Assembly (NCBI RefSeq): GCF_905171765.1 | Contig: NC_053394.1 | Span: 161,789,183-161,853,182 of the forward strand | Direction: 5' to 3' | DNA length: 64,000 bases | Source: Bufo bufo | Taxonomy: Eukaryota > Chordata > Amphibia > Anura > Bufonidae | In this document: piece after piece, positions 16,952 through 28,069 of the stretch | Position numbering within the stretch: the stretch's first letter is position 1 | How the letters are laid out: every line of letters begins with the position of its first letter | Program-made: the position numbers and the translations under genes | The notes under the pieces: generated by a model | What the model saw: only the letters and a program-made list of their open reading frames with translations | The model's database searches: none | What the model was told of the DNA's origin: nothing

Positions 16952-19900
16952 GTGTTACCAGCGGTTATTGTTTTTGGTGTTAAGACGGAGTCTATTTCTT
17001 TTTTTCTAGACAGTGGAGCAGGGGTAAATTTGATTGATGCCCATTTTGCCCGCACTATGGGTTTGTCTCTCTGTACGCTGCAGAGACCTATTCCCGTATT
17101 CGCTATAGATTCGGCTCCTCTGTCTCAGAGAAACCTCACCCACATTGTTCATAATTTACACCTTCGGGTAGGGGACCACCATAATGAGTGTCTTTCATGT
17201 TACGTTCTGGAGGGCCTTCCCTCTCCTGTGGTATTGGGTCTTCCCTGGTTGGTAGCGCACAATCCAGTGGTGGATTGGCAGGCCAGGGAGATATTGGAGT
17301 GGAGTGAGCATTGCAGAGAGAATTGCTTAAATAACAATTGCTTAATCGCCTCCATAGCTTCCCTACCTACATTTATTTCGGACTTTGAGGACGTTTTTTC
17401 TGAAAAGGGTTGTCAGAAGCTACCACCTCATCGTCCTTATGATTGCCCGGTTAACCTGATTCCCGGTGCAAAATTACCCAAGTCCAGGTTGTATAATCTT
17501 TCGGGTCCCGAGAGACAAGCCATGAAAGATTATATCTCCGAGAGTCTGGCTAAGGGACACATCAGACCCTCTTCTTCACCCGTGGCTGCAGGGTTTTTCT
17601 TTGTTAAAAAGAAAGATGGGGGCCTGCGTCCTTGCCTAGATTTTCGTGAGCTAAACCAGATAACCATCCGAGACCCATACCCTCTTCCTCTCATTCCTGA
17701 CCTTTTTAATCAGATTGCGGGTGCTAGGTGGTTCTCCAAACTTGATCTTAGGGGGGCCTACAATCTGATTCGTATCAGGGAAGGGGATGAGTGGAAGACA
17801 GCTTTTAACACCCCTGAGGGGCATTATGAAAATCTAGTTATGCCTTTCGGTCTGACCAATGCCCCCGCTGTCTTCCAACATTTCGTTAATGATATTTTTA
17901 GTCATCTCATCGGCAGGTTTGTTGTCATATACCTAGATGATATCTTAATTTATTCGGCTGATCTGAAAACACATGAGGTGCATGTCAGGCAAGTACTGCA
18001 GGTCCTACGGACGAATAAATTATATGCGAAAATTGAAAAATGTGTCTTCGCCGTTCAGGAAATACAGTTCTTGGGATATCTATTATCTGCTTCAGGTTTC
18101 CGTATGGATCCTGGGAAGGTCCAGGCAATTTTAGATTGGGATCTTCCTGAGAACCTTAAAGCCCTACAACGGTTTTTGGGTTTCGCAAATTTCTATAGAA
18201 AGTTCATTAAAAATTATTCAGTGATCGTTAAACCCCTTACCGACATGACTAGGAAGGGGACTGATTTTTCTAAATGGTCTGACGCCGCTAAAAATGCATT
18301 TTCCTCTCTAAAAGAGAGGTTTACCTCGGCACCTGTTCTAATTCAACCTGATGTCTCCCAGCCTTTTATTGTTGAGGTAGATGCGTCAGAGGTGGGAGTG
18401 GGGGCTGTATTGTCTCAGGGTCCGTCTCCTGGCAAATGGCGCCCTTGCGCTTTCTTTTCCAAAAAATTATCTTCTGCAGAGAAGAACTATGATGTTGGAA
18501 ATAGGGAACTGTTGGCGATTAAGCTGGCGCTTGAAGAGTGGCGTCACTTCTTAGAGGGAGCAATCCACCCCGTCACGGTGATTACGGATCACAAAAACCT
18601 TCTGTACCTAGAATCGGCTAAGCGTCTCACCCCTAGACAAGCTAGGTGGTCGCTATTCTTTACCAGATTTAACTTTGTAATCACCTATCGTCCTGGGGCA
18701 AAAAATACCAAGGCAGACGCGTTATCTCGTAGTTTCCCTGGAGGGGGTAATGCTAGTGATCCGGTACCTATTTTACAAAGAGGAGTGGTTGTCTCTGCTG
18801 TACACTCTGTTCTAGAGGGAAAGGTGTTAGAGGCCCAGGCGGACGCCCCGGCCTCTTGCCCCTCAGAGAAATTGTTTGTACCGTTAAACCTGCGTCTTGA
18901 ATTATTAAAAGAACATCATAATTCGGCACTTGCTGGGCACCCGGGTAGTAAAGCAACTTTGGAGCTATTATCTCGTCGTTTTTGGTGGCCAAGGTTGCGT
19001 CAGGATGTAATGGATTTCGTGTCTACTTGCTCTACTTGTGCACGCGCGAAAGTCTCTCATACACGTCCAGCAGGGTCTTTATTGCCTCTTTTTATCCCCA
19101 ATAGGCCATGGACACATCTGTCAATGGATTTCATCACTGACTTACCGTTGTCTGCGGGTAAAACAGTTATTTTGGTAGTAGTAGACAGGTTTAGCAAAAT
19201 GGTACACTTTATTGCGCTACCCGCACTTCCTAATGCTAAAACTCTTGCTCAGGTGTTTATCAGTGAAATCGTGAAGCTTCACGGGGTCCCTTCCGATGTG
19301 GTTTCGGATCGGGGAACCCAGTTTATTTCTAAGTTTTGGAAAGCTTTTTGTTCCCGTTTGGGGGTACACTTGTCCTTTTCCTCAGCTTTCCATCCTCAGT
19401 CGAATGGACAGACTGAGCGTACCAACCAAAACCTAGAAACATATTTAAGGTGTTTTGTGTCTGAAAACCAAGAGTTGTGGTCATCATATTTACCGTTAGC
19501 TGAGTTTGCCATAAATAATCATTATCAGGAGTCCACTGGCAAGTCACCATTCCTTGGTGCATACGGTTTTCATCCCCAATTTTGTACTTTCAAAGAGGGG
19601 GGGTCTTCTGGGGTTCCCGAAGAGGAAAGGTTTTCTTCATCTCTTTCTTCGGTATGGCAGAAGGTGCAAGTTAACTTGAAAAAGATGAGTGGTAAATATA
19701 AATGCATGGCCGATAAGAAACGGTCGCCAGGTCCGGACCTAGGGGTGAATGACTATGTGTGGTTGTCTACTAGGAATATTAAGTTGAAGGTTCCCTCTTG
19801 GAAACTGGGCCCTAGGTTCATTGGTCCTTATAAAATAGTAGCCGTCATTAACCCTGTGGCTTTTCGCCTGGAGCTACCTCAGACTTTTAAGATCCATAAC

Positions 19901-20305
19901 GTCTTCCATAAATCGTTACTCAAGAAGTATGTTCCACCTCTAGAACCATCACCGCTGCCGCCTCCTCCTGTTATTGTGGATGGTAATCTGGAGTTTCAAA
20001 TAGCCAGAATTGTTGATTCTCGTCGGGTCCGCCGCTCTCTTCAGTATCTGGTGCATTGGAGGGGTTACGGTCCCAAGGAAAGAATGTGGGTTCCAGCGTC
20101 AGAGGTAAACGCCAACAGGTTAATTCAGGCTTTCCATACCTCTCATCCGGAGAGACCTGGTCCTGAGTGTCCGGAGGCCCCTCGTGAAAGGGGGGGTACT
20201 GTCACGAGGGTATCTAGAGCCACGTCTGACTCCGTTATACCCAGGGTCAGGAGGTCGCAGCGGGTGGCTGCGCGCTCTATATCTAAAGATCACGTTGTTT
20301 CTTAG
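16952..20305 (+). CDS. pol: Chromovirus Pol (protease, RT, RNase H, integrase, chromodomain)
   Basis: An uninterrupted 1117-codon frame. The given start is a GTG codon inside an open frame that runs upstream past the gag stop, so translation is presumably by frameshift from Gag. Protease DSGA is at residues 20–23. RT has motif A KLDLRGAY (Asp 265), MPFGLTNAPAVFQ and YLDD (327–330). RNase H shows VEVDASEVG, RELLAIKLALEEW, ITDHKNL and TKADALSR. Integrase has the HHCC finger (AGHPGSKAT…STCSTCARAK) and the DDE triad in SMDFITDLP, VVSDRGTQF and NGQTERTNQNLE. A chromodomain (ARIVDSRRVRRSLQYLVHWR, WVPASEV) follows, which in this group directs integration to marked chromatin. The last 35 codons and the stop lie inside the 3' LTR. 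All catalytic residues I checked are present. Confidence 0.95.
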   Translation: MLPAVIVFGVKTESISFFLDSGAGVNLIDAHFARTMGLSLCTLQRPIPVFAIDSAPLSQRNLTHIVHNLHLRVGDHHNECLSCYVLEGLPSPVVLGLPWLVAHNPVVDWQAREILEWSEHCRENCLNNNCLIASIASLPTFISDFEDVFSEKGCQKLPPHRPYDCPVNLIPGAKLPKSRLYNLSGPERQAMKDYISESLAKGHIRPSSSPVAAGFFFVKKKDGGLRPCLDFRELNQITIRDPYPLPLIPDLFNQIAGARWFSKLDLRGAYNLIRIREGDEWKTAFNTPEGHYENLVMPFGLTNAPAVFQHFVNDIFSHLIGRFVVIYLDDILIYSADLKTHEVHVRQVLQVLRTNKLYAKIEKCVFAVQEIQFLGYLLSASGFRMDPGKVQAILDWDLPENLKALQRFLGFANFYRKFIKNYSVIVKPLTDMTRKGTDFSKWSDAAKNAFSSLKERFTSAPVLIQPDVSQPFIVEVDASEVGVGAVLSQGPSPGKWRPCAFFSKKLSSAEKNYDVGNRELLAIKLALEEWRHFLEGAIHPVTVITDHKNLLYLESAKRLTPRQARWSLFFTRFNFVITYRPGAKNTKADALSRSFPGGGNASDPVPILQRGVVVSAVHSVLEGKVLEAQADAPASCPSEKLFVPLNLRLELLKEHHNSALAGHPGSKATLELLSRRFWWPRLRQDVMDFVSTCSTCARAKVSHTRPAGSLLPLFIPNRPWTHLSMDFITDLPLSAGKTVILVVVDRFSKMVHFIALPALPNAKTLAQVFISEIVKLHGVPSDVVSDRGTQFISKFWKAFCSRLGVHLSFSSAFHPQSNGQTERTNQNLETYLRCFVSENQELWSSYLPLAEFAINNHYQESTGKSPFLGAYGFHPQFCTFKEGGSSGVPEEERFSSSLSSVWQKVQVNLKKMSGKYKCMADKKRSPGPDLGVNDYVWLSTRNIKLKVPSWKLGPRFIGPYKIVAVINPVAFRLELPQTFKIHNVFHKSLLKKYVPPLEPSPLPPPPVIVDGNLEFQIARIVDSRRVRRSLQYLVHWRGYGPKERMWVPASEVNANRLIQAFHTSHPERPGPECPEAPRERGGTVTRVSRATSDSVIPRVRRSQRVAARSISKDHVVS
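20187..20199 (+). promoter_or_regulatory. Chromovirus polypurine tract
   Basis: aaagggggggtac abuts the 3' LTR at 20200. It lies within the pol reading frame, because pol runs on into the LTR. Confidence 0.75.
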
Positions 20306-20859
20306 TGATTGTTTTCTGTGTTTGCCTTGCTATCCTTTTTGTCTCAATCAGGGATCCGTAGCTTCTCCTCCACAGCTGTTTCTTGTCTGCCACTCCCAAC
20401 CTCCTTATATTCTCCCCTCACACTTCTCTAGTTGCCAGTTATAGAGCTTCCTGCCTGGACATTTATACTGACCCACTGGAGTTGTGAATCCTGGTTGTCG
20501 TTCCAGAGTGCTACCCTCCGGATCCCTGTTGGGCTTCTTGTTGTCTCCTGTTGTCGCCCACCTGGGATTATATGTTGAGTTTGTATTGTCTGTCCTTCCC
20601 TTGGTGTTTTCCTTTAGAGCTAGTGGTGCGGACTAGTGTTCCCACCGCCCTGTTCACTATCTAGGGCTCAGCTTAGGGAAAGCCAGGGCTTCAGGCACGT
20701 GATCGGCGTACGGGTGAGGAACCCGTCTAGGGACGTCAGGGCAGCCAGGTGCCAGCCGCTAGGTGAGTCAGGGGTCACCACCTTCCCTCTCACTTGGTCA
20801 GGGCCTTCCTTGTTCCCTCCCTCTGTGTCACGTATGTTATAGTCACGCCGACCGTGATA
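20200..20859 (+). repeat. Chromovirus 3' LTR
   Basis: 660 bp, a match to the 5' LTR apart from seven substitutions. Its first 106 bp also encode the C-terminus of Pol. Confidence 0.95.
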
Positions 20860-20864
20860 ACTAT

Positions 20865-21306
20865 GCAGCAGCCTCCTGTCATTCACAAAGACAAGGGCTG
20901 CTGCACACAAGCTCCGCCTCTTCCGATCGCCACACGGGGGAGCCGGAGAACCACCAAAAGTGCGTATTATCAGGATTGACCACGGCATCTGAGGGGTTAA
21001 ATGTCTGCGATTACTGCCGGTTGCGGACATCAGCTGCCGGTGTATGCTATAAGAAGCAGGAGGCCACCCACGGCTATGGAGCTGGCAGCGCTCATGAGCG
21101 GGCGCCATCATTAACTACCCAGACAGTGCCATACTATTACGGCGCTGGTCTTCAAAGGGTTAAAATAAGACCAAGGAGACTAGCCATGCAACTAAGATAT
21201 CACTGTGGTAAATTCGGCACATCTTCAGATTGCCTTAATCTGTCCACATTAGAGCCAGGATTAGTAAATCTGCCCCGTGTAATTCCTCTATTTATTCTCC
21301 TCCTAG
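20865..21306. other. Remaining right part of the TTAA element and start of kinase intron sequence
   Basis: To 21163 it is the GC-rich right end of the TTAA-flanked repeat. 21164–21306 is intron sequence ending in the pyrimidine-rich acceptor ttattctcctcctag. No further exon of the kinase is recognised here. Confidence 0.5.
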
Positions 21307-21584
21307 GAAGCAGCGGTGTTCGGCCAACCCGCTCCAGCAGCACAGTCTCCGATAACATCAAAAGGAGATTATTATTCCATCATGTGCTCGGCCGGGGAAG
21401 TTTTGGAACAGTCCTGCTGGCGGAAGATCCATCTACCCGCAAACACTTTGCTGTTAAGGTCATCAGCAAAAGAGCCCTGCTTGCTGAAGGTGATGATGAG
21501 TCTGTGATGGTGGAGCGACGAGTTTTCCAGCTGGCATCTGGGAGTCCTTTCCTTGTCCACGCAGACTTTGCATTTCAGACCAAG
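21307..21584 (+). CDS. Kinase exon 1 of 7 visible: glycine-rich loop, VAIK lysine, helix C
   Basis: The acceptor is cctcctag before 21307 and the donor gtagag after 21584. The exon reads a Ser/Arg-rich linker (VRPTRSSSTVSDNIKRR), then the N-lobe: GRGSFG (ATP loop), FAVKVISKRALL with the ATP-binding Lys, MVERRVFQLA with the helix C Glu, and ends HADFAFQTK. It starts at the second base of a codon (previous intron phase 1) and ends at a codon boundary. The continuing open frame runs 90 bp into the intron and should be ignored. The role is ATP binding and phosphotransfer to Ser/Thr of unknown substrates. The Ser/Thr-rich linker in front could be a regulatory pseudosubstrate or hinge, but this is a guess. 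Confidence 0.88.
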
Positions 21585-22389
21585 GTAGAGTATGGACTAC
21601 AGGATATTAGGAAATGCCATTATATGTACCACGTCCTTCACTGCCTCATGGGCCCCACTGATCTCATCTTCTGACAACATATCATACGGGTACCTCAGTC
21701 TATAACATACATGTCATGTAAATGGGATAATATACCCCTACTGTAAAAAAATATTACCAGTCACCCAAGGTGTGCCATGGCCTAAAGTGACTACTGATAT
21801 TATTAATATAGTCGGGGCCACATTGAGCCTTTTTTTGCCAAAATGTATAATACAAAAATTCACCTTGTCACCTATAGCAATGGATCTCAACCTTTTCATA
21901 CCAAGTTGAAGGATTTGTGGTGTCATTTAGGGGTGAGCGAATCAAGCTTCGGATCCAAGATCCGAAGTTGACTTGTCCCAAAACTTTGTTTTAATGCTGT
22001 ACCGGGACCTGTCTCCGTAAAGTTTAAGTGAGGCAAAGAGGGTTAAGTCCAAAGTTGCGTGAGACTTTGGTGAATAACATCGGGCTTTGATTCTAGAACT
22101 TTAAAAACAATTTTAAACAGGAATTCAGTATCAACATTATAAAACTACCAGAAAGTTCATTCACTGTATAACTTCCTACGCAGCAATGAGCTCCCCCTAG
22201 TGGTGGTTGCAAGACTACAGTTTTGAATTATATTCACTGTATGAAGGGAAACTGGACAGAACAGTTTGGGGTAAAGATCAATGTATTTATGTCAGGATAC
22301 TTGAGAAACATGGTATTCAGAATGAGCACCATATTTATGAAAAACCGCTCCCCTTATTTTAGAAGTAAGGGCAAAGATCAAACATTGTG
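21585..22389. other. Kinase intron with a hAT-type relic
   Basis: Left part of the 7 kb intron. From about 21931 it reads taggggtgagcgaatcaag, like the terminus of the hAT-type element at 35133; a hairpin ggatccaagatccg follows. No exon is seen. Confidence 0.45.
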
Positions 22390-22526
22390 GACTTCCGGTT
22401 CCGGCGCTAGTATGTGAGGACGCTGGAGACTGCTGCTCCGTACCGCCGCCAAATACATCTGCTAACATCGGCCAGTTTGGAGCTGTGAGAGGGCTGCTTC
22501 TGGCGGAGTGGAGCCCTGAAGGGTGT

Positions 22527-23582
22527 ATGGAGCGTTACCTGCTAAGAAGTGGGCAGAAAACTTCTACTCAGACGCCAGCCGACGCTGATAGTGCAAGCGG
22601 AACTTTTCTAAAGATGGCGCCGCTTCCTCCCCCCTCGCCGAAACCGGCGTCTCCTGAGGAACAAGATCCCCAGATGGCTGACACTCAGCTAGATTTGTTT
22701 GAAAGCGCTGGTAAGACGATTGATGTGAAAACTCTGGCCATTGAAGTGGCGAAACAGCTAGCCCCCGATATTATAGCATCTCTATCTACTACCCTGCAAG
22801 CTGCACTGAACAAGCTTAAGGAGGAGGTGGAACAACGGGTGGCCTGCATGGAGGAGGAGGCATCAGATACCGCACAGAAGATGCGTGATTTACATTTACT
22901 AGCGGAGAAATTATATGACCGCGTTGAGGACCTTGAAAACAGGTCCAGACGCAGCAATTTGCGTTTGGTTGGGGTACCGGTGATAGAGCTTCGCCGAGTT
23001 TTTGAATTGGAATTGCCTCAGGCCTTGGGGCTTCAAGGTGGAAGAAGAAAAGTGGAAAGGGCTCACAGAGTAGGTCCATGGAAGGACCAAGGCTCATCGG
23101 CTAACACCAGGGCAGACCAAAGGCCAAGGCAGGCGATTTGCAAATACTTAGACTACTCTGACAAAGAGGACATTCTGCGGGCTTACCGAGCAAGAAGGGA
23201 GCCATTAATACTGAGAGGGTCAAAGGTGCTACTTTTTGCTGATTACTCCGCAGAAGTGGCGCGTAAACGGAGGGCTTTTGGGCCTGTTTGCTCTAGCCTC
23301 TACAAAAACGGAACCAGATTTCAGCTAGCATATCCTGCTATTCTACGCATACAGTTGTCGGATGGTGGCGCTAAACAGTTCACGGATCCAGTGGAAGCGG
23401 AAGAATTTATGCGGAACCAAGTGAACCGTGGTCCGGGAGCTGCTGATATTGAGGAGGACCGTCGAGTTACTTCCATACGACAGGGAGATAATGGCTGGCA
23501 CCGGGTTCATCAAATCTCCTCGTCTCTTCCTCAGAGGATGAATAAGATTTCAAAATCTTCGGGAGCAAAGTTTGCACGGTAG
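22527..23582 (+). CDS. L1 ORF1 protein (coiled coil, RRM, C-terminal domain)
   Basis: The ORF is open from 22485 to TAG 23580–23582. The first ATG is 22527; a second at 22614 (aagatggcg) has the better initiation context. A Pro-rich head (PLPPPSPKPASPEEQ) is followed by an amphipathic helix (KTLAIEVAKQLAPDIIASLS) and a coiled coil to DRVEDLENRSRRSNLRLVGV, which opens the RRM. ERAHRVG, ICKYLDYSDKEDILRAYR and LLFADYSAEVARKRRAF then match the RRM and C-terminal domain of L1 ORF1. The protein would trimerise, bind element RNA and act as a nucleic-acid chaperone. No zinc knuckle is present, which separates it from Tx1-type elements. Confidence 0.88.
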   Translation: MERYLLRSGQKTSTQTPADADSASGTFLKMAPLPPPSPKPASPEEQDPQMADTQLDLFESAGKTIDVKTLAIEVAKQLAPDIIASLSTTLQAALNKLKEEVEQRVACMEEEASDTAQKMRDLHLLAEKLYDRVEDLENRSRRSNLRLVGVPVIELRRVFELELPQALGLQGGRRKVERAHRVGPWKDQGSSANTRADQRPRQAICKYLDYSDKEDILRAYRARREPLILRGSKVLLFADYSAEVARKRRAFGPVCSSLYKNGTRFQLAYPAILRIQLSDGGAKQFTDPVEAEEFMRNQVNRGPGAADIEEDRRVTSIRQGDNGWHRVHQISSSLPQRMNKISKSSGAKFAR

Positions 23583-24031
23583 ACGGGTGGACTGTGATGT
23601 CAATGTCAGGTTATGTTTTGAATACTAGATATTACCTTCATAGCTTTGGGGGAGGGGGAAGGGAGTTTATTTCATGTTAGCTATGACTGAAGTATTCACA
23701 GTGACTTTTACAATGCCCGTAGACTCTGATATGTGCCTGCTAATAGGCGGTGGTGGTGAGCGTCTAATACTAGAAAAAAGGGAGTTCTACAACAAATTGT
23801 GTTTTATATATGGTTCTTCTTAGTTTACTTATATTGCTTAACCATAGTTCCTATGTGGTTTATTTTGTTTTCTTTATGTTATAGGGCAGTCTATGTGCAA
23901 TCAATGTATGATGATGAATGGAGTGCTGTCGGGCTAGGAGGCAGTGCTTCTTTGAATAATATTCAGGACATAACAGCAAGGTGGGGAGGGGTTCTCTGCC
24001 GTCGGGTGGGTCTTACGTAACTACTCCATTT
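23583..24031 (+). other. L1 inter-ORF spacer
   Basis: About 450 bp without a convincing gene between ORF1 and ORF2. ORF2 reading frame is open from 23981 but similarity begins at ATG 24032. Confidence 0.5.
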
Positions 24032-27000
24032 ATGAGAATTATCTCATGGAACGTAAAGGGGTTGAAATCTCCTAATAAGCGTATGAAAATTCTGAGACAC
24101 TTGCGCAGATTAAAGGCTGATATTGCCTTGTTGCAGGAGACCCACCTGGCGGCGGCGGACTTCCATAGGATGAAGAAGTTATGGGTTGGGGAGGTATATG
24201 GCTCTGCGGCTGTGGACAGAAAAGCAGGGGTTTTAGTCTTGATAAGCCGTCACTTGTCACATACTGTGCACTCAGTAACCGCAGATGATGCAGGCAGGGT
24301 GTTACGTTTGCACATTTCTGGCCTGTTTGGGGACATTAGCCTTTACAACATTTATGCACCCAATATGGGCCAGAAAGCCTTCCTTGATTCCTTATGTACC
24401 AGACTGTTGCAAGATACACATGGTGTAAAAGTACTAGGGGGGGATTTTAACGCCGTAATGAATCAGCACGAGGACAGGAGGAATACTAGTGAGAGTTGTC
24501 GTTATAATCCTCTGGGGGACTTTGCCGAGTCGTTGTCTCTCAGAGATATGTGGAGGGTCTCCAATCCCCAAGGTCGGGAGTTTACTAACTATTCTCATGT
24601 GCACAAGAGTTGGTCGAGAATTGATTATTTTTTTGTATCGGCAGCTATTGTGCATAGAGTAACCGACATTGCTATAGGGGATATGGTAATATCGGATCAT
24701 TCACCTCTCCTAATGGATATCAGGGAAGTGTACAAGGGGGGAGGGGAATATATATGGAGATTTCCTAATTACTTGGTGAAGGATGCCGAATTTGTAAAAT
24801 TACTGAAAGGATGGTGGATGGAATTTGTTGATGACAATGGGCAGCATGTGAATGATCCGGTATTATTTTGGGAAACGGCCAAAGCTGTATTGAGGGGAAG
24901 GTTGATGGCGTATGTGTCCTCCATTAGGAAAATAGCCAGGAGTCAGTATGAGAAGGCAAGTACATGTTTAAGAGAAGCCTATAGCAACTTTCTCTTGGCC
25001 CAGACCCAGAATACTAAAGAACGCTGGATCTCGGCTAAGAGAGACTTTGATGAATGGGCAGAGAAAATAGAGATTTCAAAGAGGTCTTATATGGAGGCCA
25101 GGTTGCATAGATTTGGCAATAAGTCAGGGAAGCTGTTAGCTTCTTTAGCTAAAGGTAGACGTCTTCTGAATCATATCCAGGTAGTGAGGAAAGGGGATGG
25201 GACCAGGGAGCACAGACCACAACAGATCAATAAAATGTTTGAACGGTATATGACAGCATTTTATCAAAATACCGGGGATAGGGTGGAAGAGGGGAAAGTT
25301 TTCTTGGAGCATATGTCCTTACCAACTCTGACAGTAGAACAGTTGGAGGTTTTGAATGCCCCTTTGACAGCAGTTGAGGTTCAAGCAACTATAAAGTCAT
25401 TTCCTTCCGGTAAAGCCCCAGGCCCAGACGGGTATACGGCAGACTTTTATAAAGCATTAGATGCTCAGGTAGTGCCTTATTTGACGACACTGTATTCTTC
25501 TATAGTGGAGGGGACTCCGTTGTCAGAACATATGAACACAGCGTATATAACGTTACTCCATAAAGCTGGGAAAGATCCGGAGGATTTGGCATCTTATAGG
25601 CCAATATCCCTGATCAACCATGACATCAAGATCATTTCAAAATTGCTTGCCAATAGGTTGGCATCGGTTCTTCCCTCTTTGATCTCTCCCGCACAGGTTG
25701 GGTTTATTAAAGGTAGGGCGGCTGTCACTAATTTGAGAAAAGTATTGTTGGCCCTCTCTGTGACTGGCAGGGCGGAGTACCGGGGGCGAGACCCAGCCAT
25801 CCTCACTCTAGATACGGAAAAGGCTTTCGATAGCATCAATTGGAGATGGTTGGGTCTAGCTTTGGATTCAGCGGGTATTACGGGATTATTCCGCACTCTA
25901 TTAGATGGGTTATATCTAGGTCCAAAGGCAAGGGTTTCTACAGGGGGATGTATATCTGACTCTTTTCGGTTAGAAAGGGGAACTAGGCAGGGATGCCCCT
26001 TGTCTCCTCTCCTGTTTGACTTGGCTATAGAGCCCTTGTCTAGATGGCTCGATTCAGAAGAATTCTTTGAGGGTTTAGAGGTGGGCAAGAAACAACTGCG
26101 TACGGCGTTGTTTGCTGATGATATCTTGCTTTTCCTATCCGACCCTCAAAAGGGATATTGGGAGGATTATGGATGCACTAGAGGAGTTCGGTCTTCTTTC
26201 AGGGTTAAAGATTAATAAATCAAAAAGCGAGATACTATTTCTAAAGAGTGGAGGGCAGAGGGTGTCAGGTGATGAAATGGGGGGTATACCTATTGCGAGA
26301 TCTTACATAACTTACTTAGGGATTAAAGTGGGGATTACTCCCGAGTCTTTATATAGACTTAACTATGACCCATTAGTTACTAAAATAATTCAAGAATTGC
26401 ATAGGTGGCATGATCTGCCGCTGTCATTGTTGGGGCGTAATCATCTTATTAAGATGATGTCAGTTTCTAAACTGCTTTATCCCATGCAGACGATTCCTAT
26501 TTTGTTAAAACATAAAGATGTCTCCAAACTGGTCAAAGCATTCAAAAAAATTTTATGGCATGGCAAGAGACCTAGGATATTAATGCGTTCCTTGACGAAG
26601 GGAATTGAGCAAGGAGGGATAGCATTTCCTGATATTAGAAACTACAATCTGGCGTGTATGGCTAGGCATATTTGTGACTGGATTAATGATTCTAGTTTTT
26701 ACTCAGCTTTAACGTTGGAAAAGGAATTCTGTGCTCCCTGGTCTCTGGTGGCGTTGCTGCATTCGAGGTTGCAGGTGATTCCTGTTTGGATCAAACAGTC
26801 TTTATTGATTAAGGACACGATAGCTGCATGGAGGATTCTTAGAAAAAAGTACTGGTTGTCGTACAGGATCTCCAAGCATCTTCCATTGTGGAACAATCCT
26901 GAATTCCCACAGGGTAACAGAAACAAGCTGTTTGAGGAGTGGAGGAGGAAGGGGATTTTAGGTGTGAAACAGTTATTACATGATTCAGACCCTAGGTGGC

Positions 27001-27914
27001 TCACAGGAGAGGAAGTGATTGAAAAGTTTTCGTTGTCGTCATTTCAGACTATTCAGTGGGCTCAAGTGAAGGAGGCAGTGGTGAACCAATTAGTGTTGGT
27101 GCAGAAGGAAATACGAAAGAACACTCTGGATAAGATCTTGGACCTGGGGGGAGGGAGGGTCTCGATTTCTACGATATATGCAGATATGCGGAAGGAAGAA
27201 GGGATTAGGGATGGGAGTAAACGTTTTGGGAAATGGGCGGAGCAATTGGATGATGACGACATTGAAACAAAGATAGTGAAAGGGTGGGAAGTAGTAAGGA
27301 GACATATAATTAATGAGTCATGGAGGGACACCCAGGTTAGACTAATGCACAGAGCTATTTATGGGTTTAATATCCCCCCTCATCCAGCTAAACCAGACAG
27401 GATTACAAGTTGCCCGAAATGTGGGATAGGGTTCCCTGATCTATTCCATGGGATATGGACGTGCCCAAAGAGTAAAAGGTTATGGGAGGAAGTGGGAAAC
27501 TTGGTTAAAGGGATTTGGGGAAGAGAGCTTCCATTATCAGCCACTTTGTACCTGTTTCACTATGAGGAGGGAGAGGTAGGGCAAGGTGGGATTCCCCGCT
27601 TGTTCCATACGATATGCATGGTAGCGAAGCGTAGCCTCCTGCGACAATGGCTTCAAGATGATACCCCAAGTTTACAGGTTATAATTGAACAGCTAAAGCA
27701 TGTCTTTCATATAGAAAGGTTAAATTCTCTTGCAGAAAAGGAAAAACAAGCAAAAGGGTTGTTTCAAAAATGGAAACCGTTTATTGAGTATTGTATGTCA
27801 AATACGGAGATACAGTTGATTATGAAACCATTTACACTCACGGAATGGTACATAATGGGACAATTGAAAGGGACACTTGGTCGTCTGATACTTAGTCTAG
27901 CCAACTCTTCTTGA
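24032..27914 (+). pseudogene. L1 ORF2 (AP endonuclease and reverse transcriptase), one frameshift
   Basis: From ATG 24032 (MRIISWNVKGLK) to TGA 27912–27914, about 1290 codons as usual for L1. The endonuclease shows SWNVKGL, LLQETHL, LGGDFNAVM, RIDYFFVS and SDHSPLLMDI. RT shows YRPISLINHDIKIISKLLAN, LDTEKAFDSINW (motif A), GTRQGCPLSPLLF (motif B) and FADDILLFL (motif C). The C-terminus has the CCHC-like SCPKCGIGFPDLFHGIWTCP. The endonuclease nicks target DNA and RT copies the RNA at the nick. Between LSDPQ and RDIGRIM, about 26139–26153, the frame shifts by one base, so the copy makes only an RT truncated after motif C. Otherwise it looks intact. Confidence 0.92.
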
Positions 27915-28069
27915 TTTAATGCAAGTGTATTGATTGTTTATACTTCCTTACATTGATTGTAAACTATGGCTGCTTTGTACTGCGGAAAATATACTGCTCT
28001 ATATTTATGATTGTACTGTCTGGGGCACATGAAGTGCCTTACTTTGTTTTGTTGTTTGTATTTTAAAAA

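Larger units (their letters stand above)
15281..20859 (+). mobile_element. Ty3/gypsy chromovirus LTR retrotransposon, near intact, 5.6 kb
   Basis: Two LTRs of exactly 660 bp (15281–15940 and 20200–20859) enclose gag and pol, and the 5 bp target duplication actat (15276–15280 and 20860–20864) is perfect. The LTRs differ at seven positions that I count, about 98.9% identity, so the insertion is young. Gag carries a CCHC knuckle. Pol has protease, RT, RNase H, integrase and a C-terminal chromodomain, with no stop or frameshift visible. The chromodomain assigns it to the chromoviruses. It inserted into the TTAA-flanked repeat described at 14395. Confidence 0.95.
14395..21163. mobile_element. TTAA-flanked DNA repeat hosting the chromovirus
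   Basis: TTAA at 14395–14398 and at 21160–21163 flank short inverted ends (aaccctttga on the left, tcaaagggtt on the right), as in piggyBac- or Kolobok-type elements. About 1.2 kb remain once the inserted chromovirus and one target copy (15281–20864) are removed. The left part (14400–15275) is AT-rich, with phrases shared in reverse complement with 5500–6100. The right part (20865–21159) is GC-richer. No transposase is encoded, so it is a non-autonomous copy. Confidence 0.6.

Noticed and set aside
21585..21674. Continuation of the first visible kinase exon
   Set aside because: The open frame runs past 21584 but similarity stops at FQTK and a good donor site gtagag lies there.
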